DNA of 64,000 bases from Marinobacter sp. 2_MG-2023 (GCF_030546935.1 NZ_JAUOPH010000002.1:248001-312000), one strand, 5' to 3'; shown: positions 25,811 to 35,658, numbered from the stretch's first letter. The notes: a model not told the origin generated them from the sequence alone. Program-made: numbers and translations.

Positions 25811-27976
25811 CTAGCAGGCCTCTAAAGGTGCATAGGCCAGCACCAGCCATTTAGCTCCTTCGTCGAAATTTACCTGCACCCGCGTATGGTGCCCACTGCC
25901 CTCTGCATTCAGAACAACACCTTCTCCGAACTTCGGGTGCCGCACCCGCTGGCCCAGGCTGAAGCCGGATTCCTTTGCCGAATCCTGGCTGAACAGACCT
26001 TCGTTCGGACGCTCTAGCATTGCAGGCCGGGTTACCGTATTGCGTAACCGCACTTCCTGCAGGCAATCGCTGGGAATCTCCCGTACGAACCGGGAAAGAG
26101 CGTGGAACTTCTCCTGCCCGTAAAGCCGTCGGGATTCAGCGTAAGTAATCACCAACTTTTTCATAGCCCGGGTGATGCCCACATAGGCCAGCCGCCGTTC
26201 TTCCTCCATGCGCCCCGGCTCTTCCAGAGACATGCTGTGAGGGAAAAGCCCCTCCTCAACACCGGCAAGAAACACCAATGGGAACTCCAGGCCCTTGGCT
26301 GAGTGCAGGGTCATCAGCTGCACACTGTCTTCGTGGTCTCCGGCCTGGGATTCGCCGGCGTCCAGTGCTGCCTGGGCAATAAACTCGGAGAGCGGATCCA
26401 CGCCTTCCTCCACCTGAAAATCTGCAAGAGCGTTAACCAGCTCTTCCAGGTTCTCAACCTTGGCCTGGGCCTTCTCGCCTTTTTCACTGGCGTGGTAGTC
26501 CTTCAGGCCGCTGGCTTCGATGGTCTCCTTCATGAGGCCGTGAAGCGACGCCTCTTCCGCCTTGGCAGACAGCTCTTCAATGATATCTATGAATTTTTGC
26601 AAACCAGTTTTCGCCCGGCCTTTCACCTGACCCGCTTCCAGCAATCGCTCTGCCGACTCCCACAGAGATATACTCAGGCTGCTTGCATATTCACGCAGCT
26701 CCGCCAGGCTTTTGGCTCCTATACCCCGGGTCGGCACATTCACCACCCGCTCGAAAGCTGCATCATCACGGCGGTAGTGCACCAGTCGCAGATAAGCCAA
26801 GGCATTACGAATTTCCTGACGATCGTAAAAACGCAGGCCGCCGTATACCCGATAAGGAATACCCTGGCGCATGAGCGACTCTTCCAGCACCCGAGACTGG
26901 GCGTTGGAGCGATACAGGATGGCAGATTCGCTGCGCAGGTTGCCCTCATCAACCCAGCTGGAGATGCTGTCAGCGATGTAGTTGGCTTCATCCTGCTCAT
27001 TGAATGCGGCATACAGGCTGATGGGCTCGCCTTCCACGCCATCGGTCCAGAGCTCTTTCCCCAGTCGGCCCTGGTTGTTGGCAATCACCGAATTGGCGGC
27101 CTTCAGTATCAGCTGCGTGGAACGATAGTTCTGCTCGAGGCGCACCAGCCGGGCATTGGGAAAGTCCCGCTGATACTGCTGAATGTTCTCGATTTTGGCG
27201 CCCCGCCAGCCGTAAATGGACTGATCGTCGTCGCCCACAATCGTCAGCGGAACCCGGTTGCTGGCCAGTACTTGCAGCCAGGCATACTGAATTGTGTTGG
27301 TGTCCTGAAACTCGTCCACCAGAATGTGCTGAAAACGCTGCTGATAGTGAGCCAGTATTTCTGGCCGATGCAGCCACAGCTCATGGGATCGCAGCAGTAG
27401 CTCACCAAAATCCACCAGGCCGCTCTGCTGGCAGAGCTGCTCATAGCGGCGGTAAACCTTCACCATGGTAGAGGTGAAATGGTCTCCCGGGTTTTCCTGA
27501 ATGTGGTCTGCCCGCAAGCCTTCATCTTTCTGGCTACTGATAAACCACTGGGCTTGCCTTGGCGGGAACTGGCTCTCATCAATCTGCGCCTCTCGCATCA
27601 CCCGTTTGACCATTCTGAGCTGATCATCACTATCCAGCACCTGGAAGTTCTCTGGCAGCCCCGCATCTTTCCAGTGCGCTCTCAGTAATCGATGGGCGAT
27701 ACCGTGAAAGGTACCAAACCACAAACCTCGCGCCGGGATGTTCATCATCTGCTCGATGCGGTAACGCATCTCTTTGGCAGCCTTATTGGTGAAGGTCACC
27801 GCCAGAATTCCCGTAGGCGGAACGCGATCCACCTGCATCAGCCAGGCAATCCGGTGCACCAACACCCGGGTTTTACCGCTCCCGGCACCGGCCAGAACCA
27901 ACAAATGGTCGTTCTGTGCGGTAACCGCTTCACGCTGGGCATCGTTCAGGGAGTCGATTATGTGGGAGACATCCAT
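25811..27976 (-). CDS. uvrD: DNA helicase II UvrD
   Basis: UvrD unwinds DNA 3' to 5' in nucleotide excision repair, mismatch repair and fork clearance. All SF1 motifs are present: LVLAGAGSGKTRVLVHR (Walker A), VTFTNKAAKEMR, ILVDEFQDTNTIQY, IVGDDDQSIYGWRGA, LEQNYRSTQ, LMTLHSAKGLEFPLVF and RRLAYVGITRAMK. The C-terminal Tudor-like segment LGQRVRHPKFGEGVVLN binds RNA polymerase in E. coli. I start at the ATG at 27976 because MDVSHIIDSLNDAQREAV aligns with the E. coli N-terminus and gives 721 against 720 residues. A GTG four codons upstream is also possible. Confidence 0.97.
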   Translation of the reverse strand: MDVSHIIDSLNDAQREAVTAQNDHLLVLAGAGSGKTRVLVHRIAWLMQVDRVPPTGILAVTFTNKAAKEMRYRIEQMMNIPARGLWFGTFHGIAHRLLRAHWKDAGLPENFQVLDSDDQLRMVKRVMREAQIDESQFPPRQAQWFISSQKDEGLRADHIQENPGDHFTSTMVKVYRRYEQLCQQSGLVDFGELLLRSHELWLHRPEILAHYQQRFQHILVDEFQDTNTIQYAWLQVLASNRVPLTIVGDDDQSIYGWRGAKIENIQQYQRDFPNARLVRLEQNYRSTQLILKAANSVIANNQGRLGKELWTDGVEGEPISLYAAFNEQDEANYIADSISSWVDEGNLRSESAILYRSNAQSRVLEESLMRQGIPYRVYGGLRFYDRQEIRNALAYLRLVHYRRDDAAFERVVNVPTRGIGAKSLAELREYASSLSISLWESAERLLEAGQVKGRAKTGLQKFIDIIEELSAKAEEASLHGLMKETIEASGLKDYHASEKGEKAQAKVENLEELVNALADFQVEEGVDPLSEFIAQAALDAGESQAGDHEDSVQLMTLHSAKGLEFPLVFLAGVEEGLFPHSMSLEEPGRMEEERRLAYVGITRAMKKLVITYAESRRLYGQEKFHALSRFVREIPSDCLQEVRLRNTVTRPAMLERPNEGLFSQDSAKESGFSLGQRVRHPKFGEGVVLNAEGSGHHTRVQVNFDEGAKWLVLAYAPLEAC

Positions 27977-28092
27977 GGGGGAGTTCACTGTAGTCCGGTG
28001 GATTGGGAATTCAGGATGGAGATTATAACAACTCGGGGGCGAGCCTGCCCTGATCCCTTACGATCACCGCTCACGATGCGTAAATCCCACTA

Positions 28093-28119
28093 TAAAGTGG
28101 CTGACAAACCAGCCGACAA
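28093..28119 (+). promoter_or_regulatory. FliA (sigma28) promoter of the chemoreceptor operon
   Basis: TAAAGTGG (28093-28100), 11 bases, then GCCGACAA (28112-28119). This matches the flagellar sigma28 consensus TAAAGTTT-N11-GCCGATAA at 13 of 16 positions with exact spacing. It lies about 98 bases before the chemoreceptor start. It predicts expression together with late flagellar genes. Confidence 0.7.
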
Positions 28120-28217
28120 CAGAACATAACAGTACGAAACACAACAACCATTTCGTCTACCAATAGCCCCCTATAGACTCGCGCCGCGGATCCGGGTTAG
28201 CCAGTCAGGAAAAGACT

Positions 28218-29831
28218 ATGTTGTCATCACTGAAAATATCACAAAAGCTTGGCCTGCTTGTGGGCATCGCCATTCTCGCCTTCCTGATCAGTCAGGGTTT
28301 CGCGTTTATAACCGAGCGTTCCAATTCTGATCGCCTGAGCGAAGTAAAAGACCGCCTCTATCCAACTCTGGAGCTCACCACCATCAATGAGGGTCAGCTG
28401 AAATTGATGGAACAGCAGATCAGTGGTTCGGTTACTACGGGGGACGACCAGCAACTGGAGGCAACACAGGCGTATCGCGACACCATTACAACCAACCTGG
28501 AAGAAATCGCGGAACTGAATCCCTCCCAGGCCGGCACCATCCACAAACTCAGCCGTGACTTGGACACCTACTACGAAAACGCCACCCGTATCGCGACTAC
28601 AATCATTGATGGCTCAGCCGACTTCAGTCGTATCGGCGACGATGCCGCGCGCAATGCCGAACGCCTTGAGGAACTGCAAGCAGGCCTGAAGGCAATGCTG
28701 GAAAGCAACCGCGCCAAGTTCCAGGGTGCTATATCGGAAACCGTTGATGCTTCAAGCAAAGCTCAGGCTCTGGCTCTGATTATTCTGGCGGTTACCGTCA
28801 TCGTATTGATCGCAATCAGCCTGGTGATTGGGCGCTCGATCTCATCCAGCCTTACCCAGATTATCGACTCTCTGAAAAACATGGCTTCTGGTGAAGGCGA
28901 CCTGACTCGCCGTCTGAACTACGAAGGCCGGGACGAGCTCCGGGAACTGGTTAACCAGTTCAATCTATTCGTTGCGAAGCTACATAACTCTTTTGCCACC
29001 ATCAGTGACGATGTGAACGGACTCAACACGGCTACAGGCCACCTGACTGAAGCCAGCAAGGCAAACCTGAAGCGCATCAGCAGCCAGGCTCAGGCTATAT
29101 CCTCTACCCGCAACTCTGTTGACGAGCTGGTAAAAAGTGTCGAGGAGGTGGCGGGCTTTGCTTCCAGCGCCTCGGACCAGACTCAGGATGCGGCCCGTTT
29201 TGCCCAGTCGGGTCAGGAGAAAGTACAGAACAATGTGGCAACCATCCGGGAACTGGTCAACGAGATCGAGAATACCGCGGGCCTGGTCAACCAGTTTGAC
29301 GAATTTTCCGCACGGGTAGGCGGCTTGCTCGACACCATCCAGACCGTAGCCGAACAGACAAACCTGCTGGCTTTGAACGCTGCGATTGAAGCCGCCCGAG
29401 CGGGCGAGCATGGCCGTGGCTTCGCAGTGGTCGCTGATGAGGTGAGAGGGCTGGCGGTCCGCACCCACAAGGCTACGGAAGAAATTCAGGGCGTGATTTC
29501 AGAGCTTTCCAAACTCTCATCCTCTGCCGTCACCTCCATGAAGTCCAGTGTGGCCAAGGCCCATGAAGGCGTGGAAGCAACCACCGAATCCGGGGAAATA
29601 CTTTCCCGTATTCTGCAGAACGTGCAACAGATCAGTGAGCTCAATGAGCAAATCGCTGCCGCCACCTATGAACAAAGCACAACGTTTAACGAAGTCACCA
29701 ATTACATGACGGATATGCACAGAAATGCTGAAGCCGTGATGGAAAGTACCGATGAACTGGATACCGTCAGCCGGGATATTCAGGGCGTCAGCAATGGCCT
29801 TCAGACTGTTGCCAGCCAATTCCGCGTCTAA
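28218..29831 (+). CDS. methyl-accepting chemotaxis protein
   Basis: A 537-residue transmembrane chemoreceptor. The first membrane segment (about residues 10-30) is followed by a mostly helical periplasmic domain (31-180) with the size of a four-helix-bundle sensor. A second membrane segment (about 184-206), a HAMP domain ([21 protein letters not shown]) and the cytoplasmic signalling domain follow. The hairpin tip that binds CheW/CheA, ending [20 protein letters not shown], lies near 380-405. There is no C-terminal CheR-binding pentapeptide. The ligand is unknown; the next two genes encode a porin and a PstS-like protein, which suggests an anion such as phosphate. Confidence 0.95.
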   Translation: MLSSLKISQKLGLLVGIAILAFLISQGFAFITERSNSDRLSEVKDRLYPTLELTTINEGQLKLMEQQISGSVTTGDDQQLEATQAYRDTITTNLEEIAELNPSQAGTIHKLSRDLDTYYENATRIATTIIDGSADFSRIGDDAARNAERLEELQAGLKAMLESNRAKFQGAISETVDASSKAQALALIILAVTVIVLIAISLVIGRSISSSLTQIIDSLKNMASGEGDLTRRLNYEGRDELRELVNQFNLFVAKLHNSFATISDDVNGLNTATGHLTEASKANLKRISSQAQAISSTRNSVDELVKSVEEVAGFASSASDQTQDAARFAQSGQEKVQNNVATIRELVNEIENTAGLVNQFDEFSARVGGLLDTIQTVAEQTNLLALNAAIEAARAGEHGRGFAVVADEVRGLAVRTHKATEEIQGVISELSKLSSSAVTSMKSSVAKAHEGVEATTESGEILSRILQNVQQISELNEQIAAATYEQSTTFNEVTNYMTDMHRNAEAVMESTDELDTVSRDIQGVSNGLQTVASQFRV

Positions 29832-29872
29832 ACGAATTACGAAAACCTGAAAACCTTACGGATCGAAAACCT

Positions 29873-31060
29873 ATGAAACAACTGCTACACCTTGCTCCCC
29901 TCGCCTTGGCCATTGCTGCGAACTCCGCATCCGCACAAAGCACTGACGACACATTGGCCCGCATGCAGGAGCAGCTTAACTCCATGCAACAACAGCTGAA
30001 TGCCGCTAAGGATGACCGTGTTCGCTTCAACGGCTTTTTTAGTACTGGTATAGCGCGCGCCAGCAACGACGCGGGGTACGCTGGCATCACAGAAGAGACC
30101 AATGTGGCAGATCTGAGCCTGATGGCATTACAGGGCACGTTTGACGTGACTGAAAAAACCCAGGCGGTTCTGCAGCTGGTCGGTCGTGGCGCCGATGATT
30201 GGGACCCGGAAATCGAGTGGGCCTACCTGAGCCACCGCCCCACCAACGACCTGCAACTGCGCGCCGGTAAAATGCGCGTTCCAATCTTCATGTACTCTGA
30301 TTCACTGGAAGTCGGTTACGCTCAGCCCTGGGCTCGCCCGCCCCAAAGCGTGTATGGCCCAATTGCAATCACCAGTTATGTGGGTGCCGATGCGAGCTAT
30401 AACTTCAACTTCGACAGTTCTTCACTCACGGCTACCGCTTTCACTGGTTTTACCGATGAAGACGGAAACTCTGGGGATGTAGAACTACGCAACATCGGCG
30501 GGCTGAACCTGACCTGGACAGATTATGTGTGGACAGTGCGTGGTGTTGCTGCCACAGCCGAAGCCAGCATTGACGCAACCAAGCTTGGAGAACTTGCTCC
30601 CGTACCTGTGAATAGTGTCCTGGCAGATGGTAGCCGGGGTAATTTCTACGGCATCGGTGCAAGCTACGATGACGGCAAGTGGCAGATAATCAGTGAAGTA
30701 ACCCGAGTAGAGGTGGGCGGCAAGTTCCCGGACACTGACTCTGCCTACCTGTCCATAGGCCACCGTTTTGGAAGCTGGACGCCATACGTTGTAGCCGGGT
30801 GGATAGAAAGCAAAGATGAAGGCGAGCGCAAAGGTGCTTTTATTTCAGGCTTGGTCCCAGAATCAATCCTTAACTATCAACGCCAAGAATACAGCGTAGG
30901 TACTCGCTGGGATATTACCCCGGGAGTGGCTATCAAGGCGGACGTGACCCATGCTCGCGGTTTAGATAAAGGCTATGGCAACCTGAATACCGTTTATATG
31001 CTTTCAGATAACACCACAAGCACCAACGTCTACACCCTGAAAATCGACTCGGCGTTTTAA
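29873..31060 (+). CDS. outer-membrane porin-like protein
   Basis: A 395-residue protein with a signal peptide ending NSASA (about residue 21). A short predicted coiled coil (about residues 26-47, DTLARMQEQLNSMQQQLNAA) follows, then a beta-barrel domain with alternating strands. The last residue is phenylalanine, as expected for outer-membrane insertion. The coiled coil plus barrel resembles trimeric anion porins of the OprO/OprP type in layout, but I do not see enough to name the substrate. It lies 41 bases after the chemoreceptor and 11 bases before the PstS-like gene. Confidence 0.8.
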   Translation: MKQLLHLAPLALAIAANSASAQSTDDTLARMQEQLNSMQQQLNAAKDDRVRFNGFFSTGIARASNDAGYAGITEETNVADLSLMALQGTFDVTEKTQAVLQLVGRGADDWDPEIEWAYLSHRPTNDLQLRAGKMRVPIFMYSDSLEVGYAQPWARPPQSVYGPIAITSYVGADASYNFNFDSSSLTATAFTGFTDEDGNSGDVELRNIGGLNLTWTDYVWTVRGVAATAEASIDATKLGELAPVPVNSVLADGSRGNFYGIGASYDDGKWQIISEVTRVEVGGKFPDTDSAYLSIGHRFGSWTPYVVAGWIESKDEGERKGAFISGLVPESILNYQRQEYSVGTRWDITPGVAIKADVTHARGLDKGYGNLNTVYMLSDNTTSTNVYTLKIDSAF

Positions 31061-31071
31061 CGGAGGCCTCC

Positions 31072-31485
31072 ATGAAAAAGCTAAGCCTGATCTTTGCGGC
31101 CAGCTTGCTGGTCAGCCCCCTTGCACTGGCCGATGTCGTTGTTATAGGCCACAGTGCTGGCCCAGACAGCATCACCGACAATCAAGTGCGCGACCTGTAC
31201 CTTAATCGCAGCAAGCAATTGCCCGACGGGCAGAAAGCAATACCCTTCGAAATGTCCGGAGGCGACCCAGTTCGTGCCCAGTTCCACGACAAGGTCACGG
31301 GGCGCAACGCCGCCCAGCTCAAGGCATTCTGGTCCAAGCAGGTGTTTACCGGCCGTGGCCAGCCACCCGCTGAATTAAGCAGCGCAGCTGCCATGAAAGC
31401 ACGGGTCTCATCAACGCCCGGCAGCATTGGCTATATCGATGAGGCTGACGTGGACAGTTCTGTGAAGGTTATTCTGAAGCCGTAA
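31072..31485 (+). CDS. small PstS-like periplasmic binding protein
   Basis: A 137-residue protein with a signal peptide (cut after PLALA, about residue 20). The mature part begins DVVVIGHSAGPDSITDNQVRD and ends in PGSIGYIDEADVDSSVKVIL. These are the opening and closing elements of phosphate-binding-protein-like domains, but the chain is only about a third of the length of PstS, so it is a single-lobe version. Such proteins are annotated as phosphate ABC transporter substrate-binding proteins, though no transporter genes are here. It may present ligand to the chemoreceptor or porin in the same operon. GGAGG precedes the ATG. Confidence 0.8.
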   Translation: MKKLSLIFAASLLVSPLALADVVVIGHSAGPDSITDNQVRDLYLNRSKQLPDGQKAIPFEMSGGDPVRAQFHDKVTGRNAAQLKAFWSKQVFTGRGQPPAELSSAAAMKARVSSTPGSIGYIDEADVDSSVKVILKP

Positions 31486-31497
31486 AACGGTCGGTAA

Positions 31498-31536
31498 AAA
31501 TAAAGAAGGCGAGCCAATGGCTCGCCTTCTTTATTT
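31498..31536. terminator. bidirectional terminator between PstS-like gene and gabD
   Basis: A perfect 18-pair stem (31498-31515 with 31519-31536, core GGCGAGCC/GGCTCGCC) with a three-base AAT loop. Each arm ends in an A/T-rich stretch, so a U-tract forms on either strand. It serves the convergent operons on both sides. Confidence 0.9.
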
Positions 31537-31554
31537 AAAAGGACAGGATTGAAG

Positions 31555-33009
31555 TCAGAAACCTCTTGGTACCGTTTGCGCTTCAACAAACTCGAACAAG
31601 CCCTCATGCCCGCCTTCACGACCAGTGCCAGAAGCCTTCATACCGCCAAACGGCGCTTCAGGTGTAGGCCCTGTGCCTGTATTCCAGCCTACATGGCCAA
31701 ACCTCAGGCCCGCAGCCACTCGCTGGGCGCGCTCTGCATCCGCGGTGAATACATAGGACGCCAGACCGAATTCAGTATCATTGCCGGCATCAATAACTTC
31801 GTCTTCTGTGCGGAAGCTTGCCATCGGAACCAGCGGCCCGAAGGTTTCTTCCCGGAAGCAACACATGTCCCGCGTGACACCCGAGACAACCGTCGGTGGG
31901 AAGAACAGGTGGCCGTCACCCAGATCACCCGGCGCTTTACCCGCCACCAGTGACGCGCCCTTCTCAAGGGCATCTTCCAGGTGACGCTTAACCTTGTCGA
32001 AACCTGCTTTATTGATCAACGGGCCAAGGTCAACATCACCTGAAATTCCATCACCCACGGTCATTTTGTTCACGCGTTCCGCAAGCTTCTCACCAAACGC
32101 ATCGATCACCGTCTCGTGCACAAAAATCCGGTTTGCACAGACACAAGTCTGCCCGCCGCCACGAAATTTATTGGCAATCAGATTGTCGGCTGCCGCGTCC
32201 AGATCCGCATCGTCAAACACTATAAACGGCGCATTGCCACCCAGCTCCAACGCCAGTTTCTTGACCTGCTCAGCTGTATCCACAATCAGCTTGCGGCCCA
32301 CTTCCGTTGAGCCCGTAAAGCTCAGCATGGGTACATCCGGGCTTTCGCACAGTACCTTACCAATAACACTGGCTTTGCCCATGACCAGATTCACCATGCC
32401 ACCAGGCAGATTCACGTGCTTGTCCATCAGCTTGAACAGAGCAATCATGGTCAGCGGCGTTTCGCTGGCCGGTTTGATGACGGACGGGCAACCCGCTGCA
32501 AGGGCGGCAGAAAGCTTTTTGGCAATCATGCCAATGGGAAAATTCCAGGGTGTGATCAGCGCTGTGACGCCAACTGGCCGATAATGCACGGTCCAGTTGC
32601 AATCTTTCGGCGTTTCCGGAAGCGTGTGAGCATCCAGCGCCTGGATGTGTTTGGAGCAGTAGTCAAAAAAGCCGGCGGCGTAATCCACTTCGCCCTGGGC
32701 TTCGTTCAGGGGCTTGCCATGCTCCATACACAGAATTCGACCCACTTCTTCCTTGTTTGCCCTGAGGGCATCACGGATATCTTCCAGCCATTTTCTGCGG
32801 GTCTCGATAGAGAAAGGGCTTGTCAGACGAAGGGCAGATTTGCCCGCTTCAACAGCCGCTTGTACTTCGCTTTCAGGCATGGAAGCAACCTGGGCGATAA
32901 CCTCACCCGTAGCCGGGTTATATACGTCAAAGGTGCTGCCCTGTTCATTGTCAGTCCAGCGACCGCCGATGTAGCCAGTCAGCTTTTCCAGCAGTGGTGA
33001 CTCGATCAT
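31555..33009 (-). CDS. gabD: NAD(P)-dependent succinate-semialdehyde dehydrogenase
   Basis: The enzyme oxidises succinate semialdehyde to succinate, the last step of GABA and putrescine breakdown. The 484 residues contain the oxyanion asparagine in ITPWNFPIGM, FTGSTEVGRKLI (cofactor site), the general base Glu255 in LELGGNAPFIVF and the catalytic Cys289 in RGGGQTCVCANR. AGGAG precedes the ATG. The second cysteine of GQTCVC is the redox-switch residue of GabD-type enzymes. It is divergent from an acetylpolyamine amidohydrolase gene. Another semialdehyde substrate is possible. Confidence 0.9.
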   Translation of the reverse strand: MIESPLLEKLTGYIGGRWTDNEQGSTFDVYNPATGEVIAQVASMPESEVQAAVEAGKSALRLTSPFSIETRRKWLEDIRDALRANKEEVGRILCMEHGKPLNEAQGEVDYAAGFFDYCSKHIQALDAHTLPETPKDCNWTVHYRPVGVTALITPWNFPIGMIAKKLSAALAAGCPSVIKPASETPLTMIALFKLMDKHVNLPGGMVNLVMGKASVIGKVLCESPDVPMLSFTGSTEVGRKLIVDTAEQVKKLALELGGNAPFIVFDDADLDAAADNLIANKFRGGGQTCVCANRIFVHETVIDAFGEKLAERVNKMTVGDGISGDVDLGPLINKAGFDKVKRHLEDALEKGASLVAGKAPGDLGDGHLFFPPTVVSGVTRDMCCFREETFGPLVPMASFRTEDEVIDAGNDTEFGLASYVFTADAERAQRVAAGLRFGHVGWNTGTGPTPEAPFGGMKASGTGREGGHEGLFEFVEAQTVPRGF

Positions 33010-33123
33010 TTCGGCTCCTGTTATGTCAGTAACGGCACCAGTTGCAGTGCACGGTTGCGTCGATTGAATATGTCTTCCATAGTGGATGCTGAACCTCTAG
33101 CTGTAAAGTCGATAGTCCGGCTT

Positions 33124-33151
33124 TTGTCCATCCTCCGTCTTTGCCTATACT
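33124..33151 (+). promoter_or_regulatory. sigma70-type promoter of the acetylpolyamine amidohydrolase gene
   Basis: TTGTCC (33124-33129), 16 bases, TATACT (33146-33151), placed about 30 bases before the ATG with AGGAG between. The rest of the 172-base divergent region towards gabD shows no clear operator. Confidence 0.55.
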
Positions 33152-33181
33152 CGGAGAACCAGAAATTCAGGAGATCGGATA

Positions 33182-34195
33182 ATGAAAGCGTTTTTCCATC
33201 CCGCGCAAGACAAGCACGCGCCTCGAACCTATTTCACCAGGGGCCAGATGCGTCAGCCCCAAGAGGTACCAGATCGCACCAACGAGATGCTGGAAGGCCT
33301 GAAAGAAATGGGCATACCAGTGCTACAACCTTCCGATCATGGTGCGGGACCGATTTCCAGAGTGCACGACCTGGGATATCTACGATTTCTTGAGTCAGCC
33401 CACCGTCGCTGGATGAAAATGGACGATTGGGGCGAGGAAGTTATTTCCAATATTTTTGTCCGCTCGCCCAATCACCTGACGGGTATTCTTGCGGAAGCCG
33501 CCCGATATCAGGCCGACGGCAGCAGCCCCATCGGTGAACACACGTGGCACGCAGCTTACTGGTCCGCACAAACCGCACTCGGTGCTGCAGATGCAGTGAT
33601 GGCCGGCGATCGCACAGCCTATGCTGTCTGCAGGCCACCTGGGCACCATGCTCGCAAGGACGCTGCAGGGGGGTTCTGTTACCTCAACAACGCAGCTATT
33701 GCAGCCGAGCATATGAAATCCCGATTCCCCAGGCTGGTCATTCTGGATACAGACATGCACCACGGTCAGGGTATCCAGGAAATTTTCTATGATCGCAGCG
33801 ACGTGCTTTATATCTCCATCCACGGCGACCCGACCAACTTCTATCCCGTGGTGACGGGCTATGAAAATGAACGCGGCGAAGGCGAGGGTTTTGGCTACAA
33901 CATCAACATGCCTATGCCCCACGGTTCCTCTGAGGAAGATTTCTTCGGGAAGGTTGATGAGGCTTTGGCCGCCATCCGGCTTTTCCAGCCAGATGCGCTG
34001 ATCCTGACTCTGGGTTTCGATATTTACAAAAACGACCCCCAAGCCAAAGTTTCAGTAACCTCTGAAGGCTTCTGCCGTCTCAGCACACACATACGCCAGC
34101 TTGGCCTGCCGACACTGGTCGTGCAGGAGGGCGGCTACGATCTCGACGCTCTGAGCGAGAACGTTCAGCAGTTCTTCAGAGGCCTGGCCGGCTGA
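33182..34195 (+). CDS. acetylpolyamine amidohydrolase / class II histone deacetylase family
   Basis: A zinc hydrolase that removes acetyl groups from acetylated polyamines. The 337-residue chain has the catalytic His pair in CRPPGHHARKD, the zinc ligands in ILDTDMHHGQG (Asp and His) and in TLGFDIYKNDP (Asp), and the C-terminal VQEGGYDLD loop. The N-terminal segment MKAFFHPAQDKHAPRTYFTRG and the length match the bacterial acetylpolyamine amidohydrolases rather than acetoin-utilisation AcuC. It is placed divergently from gabD, in line with polyamine catabolism. Confidence 0.9.
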   Translation: MKAFFHPAQDKHAPRTYFTRGQMRQPQEVPDRTNEMLEGLKEMGIPVLQPSDHGAGPISRVHDLGYLRFLESAHRRWMKMDDWGEEVISNIFVRSPNHLTGILAEAARYQADGSSPIGEHTWHAAYWSAQTALGAADAVMAGDRTAYAVCRPPGHHARKDAAGGFCYLNNAAIAAEHMKSRFPRLVILDTDMHHGQGIQEIFYDRSDVLYISIHGDPTNFYPVVTGYENERGEGEGFGYNINMPMPHGSSEEDFFGKVDEALAAIRLFQPDALILTLGFDIYKNDPQAKVSVTSEGFCRLSTHIRQLGLPTLVVQEGGYDLDALSENVQQFFRGLAG

Positions 34196-34203
34196 GGTAC
34201 TAA

Positions 34204-35658
34204 CTAAACAGTGGGCGCGTAAACCTTGATATTTTCGTGCCCTTCCGCTTTCAGGTGAACGGCGTGCATTCGGCTCATGGTCCCGCGATCACAGTACAAC
34301 AGATACTGGCGGTTGGCAGGAAGCTCTGCAATATGGCGATTCAATTCGTAGAACGGGATCGTCAGGACCTGGTTTCCGGTTAGCTTCAGCGGAGACTGCT
34401 CGCCTTCGGCCGGGTGGCGCACGTCAATAACAACATCGCTGATGGCCGGTGTTTTTACCAGATCGACCTCTTCCGGCGTGGTGATGGTGTCCAGCAGTTC
34501 GCTGACCGGTGTATCTTCACGAGCTTCTATGGCGCGCGCAAGGACCTCCGGATCCATTGCGGCTTCGTCGGCTTCCACACGGCCCAGCTGGGCTCGGGTG
34601 GACGGCTTCTGGGATATAACACCACAATACTCGGGCATACTACGGGCATAGGGCTCTGTACCAATGTCCCGAGCAAGGCCAATAATGGTTTCCTTGTCCA
34701 TGGCAATCAGAGGTCGCAGAACCACTTCGTCGCTGGCTCGGTCCACCACGTTCAGGTTAGTCAAGGTCTGGCTCGACACCTGGCCCGCCGCATCGCCGGT
34801 CACCAGAGCAACGGCGTTGTTATTACGCGCAATCTCACTGGCGGCCTTCAGCATCTGCCTCTTGAGCACCACACCCCAGTGGCGGTGGCCGACCGACCGC
34901 ATGATTTCTTCCACCACCCCATCGAAGGGCACAGAAATAAACTTGGCGCCGTGAGATGCTCCATAGCGATCCCACAGGTAGTGAACAACCTGCCGCACAC
35001 CTACTTCGTGAGCCACACCACCCAGGTTGAAGAACAGAAAATGGCTGCGCAGGCCCCGGCGCAGCATCAGATAAGCAGCTACCGATGAGTCATACCCGCC
35101 AGACATCAGCGTCATTACGTTTTCGACACTGCCCAGCGGATAACCGCCCAGCCCCCGATGTCTGCGGTGGGCAATATGAAACTGACCGTCCCGCACCTCA
35201 ATGCGCACTTCCACCTCCGGTGATCTGAGATCAACGCGGGCATCGTTAGCAGCTTGCATAAGCGCACTGCCTGTCAGCCGTTCCAGATCAATGGAGCGGA
35301 AATCGTGCTTACCATGGCGCCGAACCCGAACCGCAAAGCTTCTACTGTCCAGACGGCCAGCAAAGGCTGCAACCGCTTTCTGGGTAATATCATCAAGGCT
35401 GACGAACGGAAACTCAGCAATCTCCTGGATGGTCGAGATACCGGGAATACGCAGGAGCGCATCAACCACCGGGCCTGCCAGCCCCCTGTCATCGGGCACG
35501 TCAACGTCTACTCTGTCCCAGCTGCCCTCCACAATAATGTCGTGATCAAGGCGCGCCAGAAGTTTACGGATATTCTGGCGCAAATGCCGCATCTGACGGC
35601 GGCGAACAGGTTTGCTCTTGATGACAACTTCCGGTGCAGGACGAATAAGCAGTTTCAT
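34204..35658 (-). CDS. thiI: tRNA 4-thiouridine synthase ThiI
   Basis: ThiI makes 4-thiouridine at position 8 of tRNA and can supply sulfur for the thiamine thiazole. In order: a ferredoxin-like and THUMP region (1-165), the PP-loop SGGYDSSVAAYLMLRRG that activates the uridine with ATP, the conserved EYCGVISQKP cysteine, and a C-terminal rhodanese domain with Cys456 in LLYCDRGTMSRM, the same number as in E. coli. The 484 residues match E. coli (482). It converges with the amidohydrolase gene, eight bases away. Confidence 0.97.
   Translation of the reverse strand: MKLLIRPAPEVVIKSKPVRRRQMRHLRQNIRKLLARLDHDIIVEGSWDRVDVDVPDDRGLAGPVVDALLRIPGISTIQEIAEFPFVSLDDITQKAVAAFAGRLDSRSFAVRVRRHGKHDFRSIDLERLTGSALMQAANDARVDLRSPEVEVRIEVRDGQFHIAHRRHRGLGGYPLGSVENVMTLMSGGYDSSVAAYLMLRRGLRSHFLFFNLGGVAHEVGVRQVVHYLWDRYGASHGAKFISVPFDGVVEEIMRSVGHRHWGVVLKRQMLKAASEIARNNNAVALVTGDAAGQVSSQTLTNLNVVDRASDEVVLRPLIAMDKETIIGLARDIGTEPYARSMPEYCGVISQKPSTRAQLGRVEADEAAMDPEVLARAIEAREDTPVSELLDTITTPEEVDLVKTPAISDVVIDVRHPAEGEQSPLKLTGNQVLTIPFYELNRHIAELPANRQYLLYCDRGTMSRMHAVHLKAEGHENIKVYAPTV

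Noticed and set aside
26303..27400. Long open frame (365 codons) on the plus strand inside uvrD
   Set aside because: It is antisense to well-conserved helicase motifs, and its translation is of low complexity with no recognisable domain. It is a by-product of codon bias.
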